From Anaerolineae bacterium (GTDB taxonomy: Bacteria > Chloroflexota > Anaerolineae > Aggregatilineales > Aggregatilineaceae), in contig JAOSJP010000004.1 of the NCBI GenBank assembly GCA_027494015.1, positions 1 through 64,000 on the forward strand: a stretch of DNA of 64,000 bases. Direction: 5' to 3'. Each line of letters opens with the position of its first letter. The stretch's first letter is position 1. The notes below the pieces were generated by a model. The model had not been told where the DNA came from and searched no databases. It was given only the letters and a program-made list of their open reading frames with translations. The translations under genes and the position numbers were made by a program. Below, in pieces: positions 60,512 to 64,000 of the stretch.

Positions 60512-61095
60512 AGCAGGTCGTCGGGGTCGGCGCGCTGGGCGTAAGCGAAGCCCTCGATGAAGCCGCGCGCGCGTGCGGTGTGCGGGTAGCGGGCCAGGTA
60601 TGCCCAGAAGTCAGCGCTGTGGTTGGGGTGACGGCGGTGCGCCAGCTCGTGCGCGATGACGTAATCCACCACGTAGGCCGGCCACTCCCTGATCTGCTCG
60701 CTGATGCGAATGTCGCCATCGGTGCTGCCGCCGCTGGTGCAGCTTCCCAGGCGGTGCTGCATGGTGTCTACCCAGCGGATCGAGTGCCAGCTTAGCTCCC
60801 CGCCGAAGTACGCGCGGTTGATGTGCTGGGCGCGGCGCTCCAGATCGGCGTCAGCAAGACCGTAGGCGCGCTTGCGCTGCTTGAGCACGCGGGCGATCAC
60901 TTTGTCGAGCAGCTCATCAAGCTGCTTGCGCGGCAGCGCTGCCGGGGCGCGCACCTGAATTGTCTCCCCCCTCAGCGTCCAACGGACTGACGAGCGCAAC
61001 CGCCGGTCGCGGACGACCTCGACGGTGAGCGTATGCGGGCCATCGGCAACGTGGCGGACGATCTCTGGCTTGGCGGAGCGTGGGGTGCGAGTCAT
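60508..61095 (-). CDS. YgjP-like metal-dependent hydrolase (M48-related)
   Basis: A 195-residue zinc metalloprotease-like protein. The HExxH motif is YVIAHELAHRRHPNHSADFW (two His and Glu, with a third His in NHSADFW). The N-terminal beta-rich part (HTLTVEVVRDRRLRSSVRWT) is typical of YgjP (DUF45) proteins. Substrate unknown. Start ATG 61095. It converges with the J-domain gene, overlapping its stop by 4 bp. Confidence 0.87.
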   Translation of the reverse strand: MTRTPRSAKPEIVRHVADGPHTLTVEVVRDRRLRSSVRWTLRGETIQVRAPAALPRKQLDELLDKVIARVLKQRKRAYGLADADLERRAQHINRAYFGGELSWHSIRWVDTMQHRLGSCTSGGSTDGDIRISEQIREWPAYVVDYVIAHELAHRRHPNHSADFWAYLARYPHTARARGFIEGFAYAQRADPDDLL

Positions 61096-61200
61096 GGCAT
61101 ATGGGCAGGCCGCGCTGACACGGTCAGGAGCATCACAGCGTCGCCCACAAGCGGGAACGGCGCCGTGCTCAGGGCACAGAGCGAGACTCCGCGCCAGCCG

Positions 61201-62472
61201 TTAACCGGCGCGGATGGTGTCGAACAGGTTGCGCGTCTCTTTGCTGGGCGCGATCTTGAACATGCGGGTCAGCGTGCGCTCCAACTGGCGGTACTGGGTC
61301 ACCGCGTCGTCAATGCGCCCCTGCTGATGATAGATCTTCATCACGTCGCGATGCACGTCTTCCCAATCGGGCTTTTCGCGCAGGGCGCGCAGCAGGTAGC
61401 CAAGCGCCTGCTCCGTCTCGCCCCGCCCGCGATGGTAGCGGCCCAGCCCGATCAACGCCTGGGCATACTTGCTCTGCAGCTCCTGGCGACGCTGTTCCAC
61501 CCAGGGCATGGTGATCGTGGGCAGGAAGGGCGAGCGGTAAAGCTGGACGGCCTTGTACCACAGGGCGGGGGCATCGGTCTCGAACTCAATAGCGGCGTTG
61601 ATGGCCTGCTCGAACAGGCTCGCGTCGTAGTGGATGCTCAGCTTCGGCGAGGGGATGTAGAAGCCGGATTGATAATTGGTCAGCTCGTGGCCCAGGCGCT
61701 CGGAGATTTTGCGCTTGGTGACGTGAAAGACATTCGTCGCCTCCTTGACCGACATCTTGGGCCAGAAGACGCTGAAAATCTCATCGCGCGTGACCATCGG
61801 GTGGTCGACGAAGAAGTAGAACAGGTGCTTGGGCAGCGAGCCTTCCCAACTGATGATCGGACGCCCGTCCATGTACACGTGCCCGCCGGACAGGGCGAAG
61901 ACCTCAAGCTGACCGCGCCCTGGCTCATCGCCGAAGATGCCCCCGGAGATGGCCCGGTCGCTGCCCACCACCTCGGCCTGCCCGGCGTGGAGCAGGTCAT
62001 TCCAGGGCTGCACACCGAGCAACCGCGCGTTGATCACGATCTGCACTTTTGCGGGCAGCTTGTCGGCCAGAGCGCGGAAGAACCGGTCAGCATCCGCGTC
62101 AAAGTCCAGGTTATCGAACTGGTCGAGCAGCAGCAGCACCCTGTCACGCTGCATCGCGGCCAGGTCCGCGGCCAGGGCGCTGGCCAGGTCTTCGGGGGTG
62201 GCCCTGGCGTCGAGCGCGGCGCGCGTCTGGTCGCCGAGGGATGCCACAGAGGCCAGGTCAGCAGTCATGTGCCGCAGCCAGTCCGGCAGGGAGGAATCGT
62301 CCGCGCCAAGCGCGTAATAGACAACCTGATGCGCATAGACATCGAGCAACATGGCCACCAGCGCCAAATGGCTGCGATGCCGGGGGTAAATCAAGATGAG
62401 CGGCTTGTCGCGGAGTTTCTGCTCGAAGAGCGGGTAGGTTGTCTCAGTGACGTATTCCAGTAGCGCGGGCAT
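61201..62472 (-). CDS. BTAD-domain transcriptional regulator (SARP-like)
   Basis: A 423-residue regulator. Residues 1-185 hold a P-loop-less alpha/beta region (LILIYPRHRSHLALVAMLLD ... DRVLLLLDQFDN). Next come a winged HTH (LEVFALSGGHVYMDGRPIIS ... RDEIFSVFWPKMSVKEATNV, about 200-285) and a C-terminal bacterial transcriptional activation domain with helical repeats (YDASLFEQAINAAIEFE ... HRGRGETEQALGYLLRALRE). Start ATG 62472 follows GAGGAAGGGGG. An upstream open stretch is low in GC and not coding-like. Target genes unknown. Confidence 0.82.
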   Translation of the reverse strand: MPALLEYVTETTYPLFEQKLRDKPLILIYPRHRSHLALVAMLLDVYAHQVVYYALGADDSSLPDWLRHMTADLASVASLGDQTRAALDARATPEDLASALAADLAAMQRDRVLLLLDQFDNLDFDADADRFFRALADKLPAKVQIVINARLLGVQPWNDLLHAGQAEVVGSDRAISGGIFGDEPGRGQLEVFALSGGHVYMDGRPIISWEGSLPKHLFYFFVDHPMVTRDEIFSVFWPKMSVKEATNVFHVTKRKISERLGHELTNYQSGFYIPSPKLSIHYDASLFEQAINAAIEFETDAPALWYKAVQLYRSPFLPTITMPWVEQRRQELQSKYAQALIGLGRYHRGRGETEQALGYLLRALREKPDWEDVHRDVMKIYHQQGRIDDAVTQYRQLERTLTRMFKIAPSKETRNLFDTIRAG

Positions 62473-62731
62473 GTCTCGGCCCCCTTCCTCGCCTGATATG
62501 CGGCAGACGGCAAGTATCCCTAACCGGTTGTAGGGGAAAGCACAGCGATCACACCCTCTGTACGCACGCTCCCCACCCTGAATTACCCCGCGTCCATACA
62601 AGTTGGACCACTGTGGAGTGGCAGAGAACCTCTCTAGATAATTATGACTGCATAACGGGTTTGTGTCAATTATGATACAGCTTAACCGAAACAAGTGTCT
62701 GTTCGCGCCTGCTTATCCCCCTCCTTACTTC
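62473..62731. other. Gap upstream of the BTAD regulator
   Basis: AT-richer than its surroundings, probably the promoter region of the regulator on the minus strand. I see no clear -35/-10 pair and no gene. Confidence 0.35.
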
Positions 62732-62816
62732 CTCTCAGGGGTAGGTTTTTAACGATTTGAGCGAGAGCGCATCGGACGGTTCCTCGCTCAAAGAATGAAA
62801 AACCTACCCCTGTCAG
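62732..62816. mobile_element. 85-bp foldback element with flanking direct repeats
   Basis: Outer arms CAGGGGTAGGTTTTT (62736-62750) and AAAAACCTACCCCTG (62798-62812) are perfect. An inner pair TTTGAGCGAG (62756-62765) / CTCGCTCAAA (62783-62792) nests inside. CTCCTTACTTC stands directly on both sides (62721-62731 and 62817-62827), like an 11-bp target duplication. No coding capacity. Confidence 0.65.
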
Positions 62817-62863
62817 CTCCTTACTTCCCGAACCGGCAACTATCCCCGGCCCTGTGAAACCGC

Positions 62864-62869
62864 TATAAT
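62864..62869 (+). promoter_or_regulatory. -10 box of the lipoprotein gene
   Basis: TATAAT at 62864-62869, 48 bp before the start codon. No clear -35. Confidence 0.4.
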
Positions 62870-62916
62870 TCTGGCACGCTCCGATCGGCAAGCGCAGTGT
62901 GTGGAGAGACGCCCTC

Positions 62917-63747
62917 ATGGTATCGCGTAGAACGCTCGTCTTCCTGCTGGTGATGGGGCTGCTCGCCCTGTCCGCGTGCGACTTCTCCAACAATGAGAGC
63001 GCCTCCGTTGTGCCCACGCTGGCCAGCCTGGAAACCATCCCTACGGCGATTTTTCTGACCGAAAACGCCCCGCCCCCCGGCTTTGCGACGCTGGCGCTCG
63101 ATCCCATCGAGCGCGGCCTGTCCGCTCACTCCGGCTGGGCCTACGCCGTCACGGGCAGCTTCGAAGGCACATTCGACGCGACGGGCGAGCCAGCGGCGGG
63201 GACGATCAGCGCCCAGGTGCAAGGCAACGAGCCGGGCCAGACGCGGCGCGTAGTGCTGGAGATCGAAGGGCGGGCTTTCCTCCCAGGCGAAGCGCTGCTG
63301 CGCCTGGAAGGAGTGCGCTTCAGCAACGACTACTATACAGTGGACGTGAACGGTGTGTGTACTGCTGACGGCGGCGAGCAACCGGGCGGGGCGGCCATCG
63401 CCGATCTATCAGCGGGGCAGATCATCGGCGGCGTGGCGCAGACCATGCCCACCGGCCACCGCCAGACTCTCGACGGGCTGCCCGCCTGGCAATACACGTT
63501 CGCCCCTGCCGATGCCCGCCTGCCAGCGATTCACCCCGGCCCGGACGGGACGGTGACACTGGCGGCAGACTTGTGGTTCGCGCCGGAGGTGGACGCCGTG
63601 CTGCGCTACGAGGTCTCAGCAGAGGTGAGCGGCGTGCGCCTGCTGTGGGCCGATTCCGCCGTCTCTGGCACGCTGACGCTGCGCTATACGCTGGACGTGG
63701 CGGCGCTGGACACCCCGCCCAACATCTCTGTCCCACATGGGTGTTAA
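62917..63747 (+). CDS. Predicted lipoprotein of unknown function
   Basis: A 276-residue exported lipoprotein. The signal peptide SRRTLVFLLVMGLLALSAC ends in a lipobox (LSAC, Cys21), so the mature protein is lipid-anchored. The remainder is beta-rich, with two similar-looking halves (AVTGSFEGTFDATGE ... TLTLRYTLDVAALD), and no family is recognised. It might carry substrates in a LppX/LprG-like fold, but that is only a guess from the beta pattern. GGAGAG precedes ATG 62917. Confidence 0.75.
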   Translation: MVSRRTLVFLLVMGLLALSACDFSNNESASVVPTLASLETIPTAIFLTENAPPPGFATLALDPIERGLSAHSGWAYAVTGSFEGTFDATGEPAAGTISAQVQGNEPGQTRRVVLEIEGRAFLPGEALLRLEGVRFSNDYYTVDVNGVCTADGGEQPGGAAIADLSAGQIIGGVAQTMPTGHRQTLDGLPAWQYTFAPADARLPAIHPGPDGTVTLAADLWFAPEVDAVLRYEVSAEVSGVRLLWADSAVSGTLTLRYTLDVAALDTPPNISVPHGC

Positions 63748-63779
63748 TGGAGACACCAAAACGACATCGCACAATCGCT

Positions 63780-63870
63780 GTGGGTGATGAGTCCTGAGTC
63801 AGGAGTCTTGAGCCTTGAGCACAGGACAATCTTTACGCCTCACGCCTCACGACTCAGGACTGAAAACCCC
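63780..63870. repeat. gagtcaggagtc-type direct and inverted repeats
   Basis: gagtcctgagtcaggagtct and, inverted, cacgcctcacgactcagga words, as at 37450-37560. No gene. Confidence 0.55.
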
Positions 63871-63900
63871 TGATCATGCGGATTTGAATTGGTTCCTCCA

Positions 63901-64000
63901 TCAATCCTCATCGCGTATTTCGTACTCGCCCTCGATGATCTGCGCGTTCTGCGGCGGGGTGTAGCCGCCGGGCTGACGGCGCGAGCGCAGGCCGCGATGC
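63901..64000 (-). CDS. C-terminal end of a minus-strand gene running off the window
   Basis: The minus strand from the window edge reads HRGLRSRRQPGGYTPPQNAQ then IIEGEYEIRDED and stops at 63903-63901. Composition is coding-like (Arg-rich, then an IIEGEYE tail). Too short to identify. Confidence 0.5.
   Translation of the reverse strand, partial: HRGLRSRRQPGGYTPPQNAQIIEGEYEIRDED

Overview
The window looks like a GC-rich chromosomal segment from a member of the Chloroflexota, probably Anaerolineae-like. I infer this from several things together: Pro/Thr-rich (PTPSPT-type) linkers in membrane-anchored proteins, a futalosine-type prenyltransferase (MqnP-like) beside a UbiD decarboxylase, a LysW-like acidic zinc-ribbon protein, a BTAD regulator, a bacterial RIO kinase, and many dispersed foldback repeats between genes. 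No rRNA is present. Two tRNA-Ser genes are. The assignment is inference from gene content only.

Layout. 1-8.3 kb: an AXE1-type esterase, then a metal cluster made of a TrmB-type regulator, a P1B-4 metal-exporting ATPase, an orphan LysW-like gene, and feoA plus a feoB split into separate GTPase and membrane genes. 8.7-21.5 kb: a complete type III-A CRISPR-Cas locus. Its order is a CARF/LuxR-HTH regulator, cas10, csm2, csm3, csm4, csm5, csm6-like (CARF then HEPN), cas6, a small membrane protein, cas1, cas2 and a 19-repeat array, followed by a 488-bp coding block closed by one extra repeat. cas10, csm5 and csm6 each carry a frame break. 21.7-33 kb: a membrane-anchored Pro/Thr-linker protein, a RIO kinase with a long leader, molybdopterin genes (moaA-D-E-C), glutamate dehydrogenase, and the dnaG-rpoD pair with a Nudix-GNAT fusion. 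34-35.6 kb: eight tandem copies of a ~178-bp foldback unit. 35.6-48.9 kb: a UbiD/UbiA pair (menaquinone), coaBC, a GAF-SpoIIE phosphatase, a pseudouridine synthase, a PlsC-like acyltransferase, ilvE, and hisC-hisB-ARH on the other strand. 49-64 kb: a broken IS481-type element with 51-bp terminal repeats, a corrupted mscL, an SDR epimerase, a secreted M28 peptidase, murJ, two divergently oriented cold-shock genes with matching leaders, a broken ISAs1-type element, two tRNA-Ser genes, a J-domain membrane protein, a YgjP-like metalloprotease, a BTAD regulator and a lipoprotein.

How parts work together. FeoA/FeoB would import Fe(II) and the neighbouring P1B-4 pump would export a transition metal. 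The CRISPR locus has the parts for RNA-guided cyclic-oligoadenylate signalling: the Cas10 GGDD motif, a CARF-HEPN effector, and a CARF transcription factor that could feed the signal back into expression. UbiD/UbiA fit late menaquinone steps.

Sequence quality needs care. Several homopolymer-rich stretches (27.36, 50.67-50.77, 57.76-57.80 and 59.05-59.09 kb) look like low-quality sequence. cas10, csm5, csm6 and the mqnP-like gene all have a total length one base over a multiple of three, so some 'broken' genes may be assembly errors.
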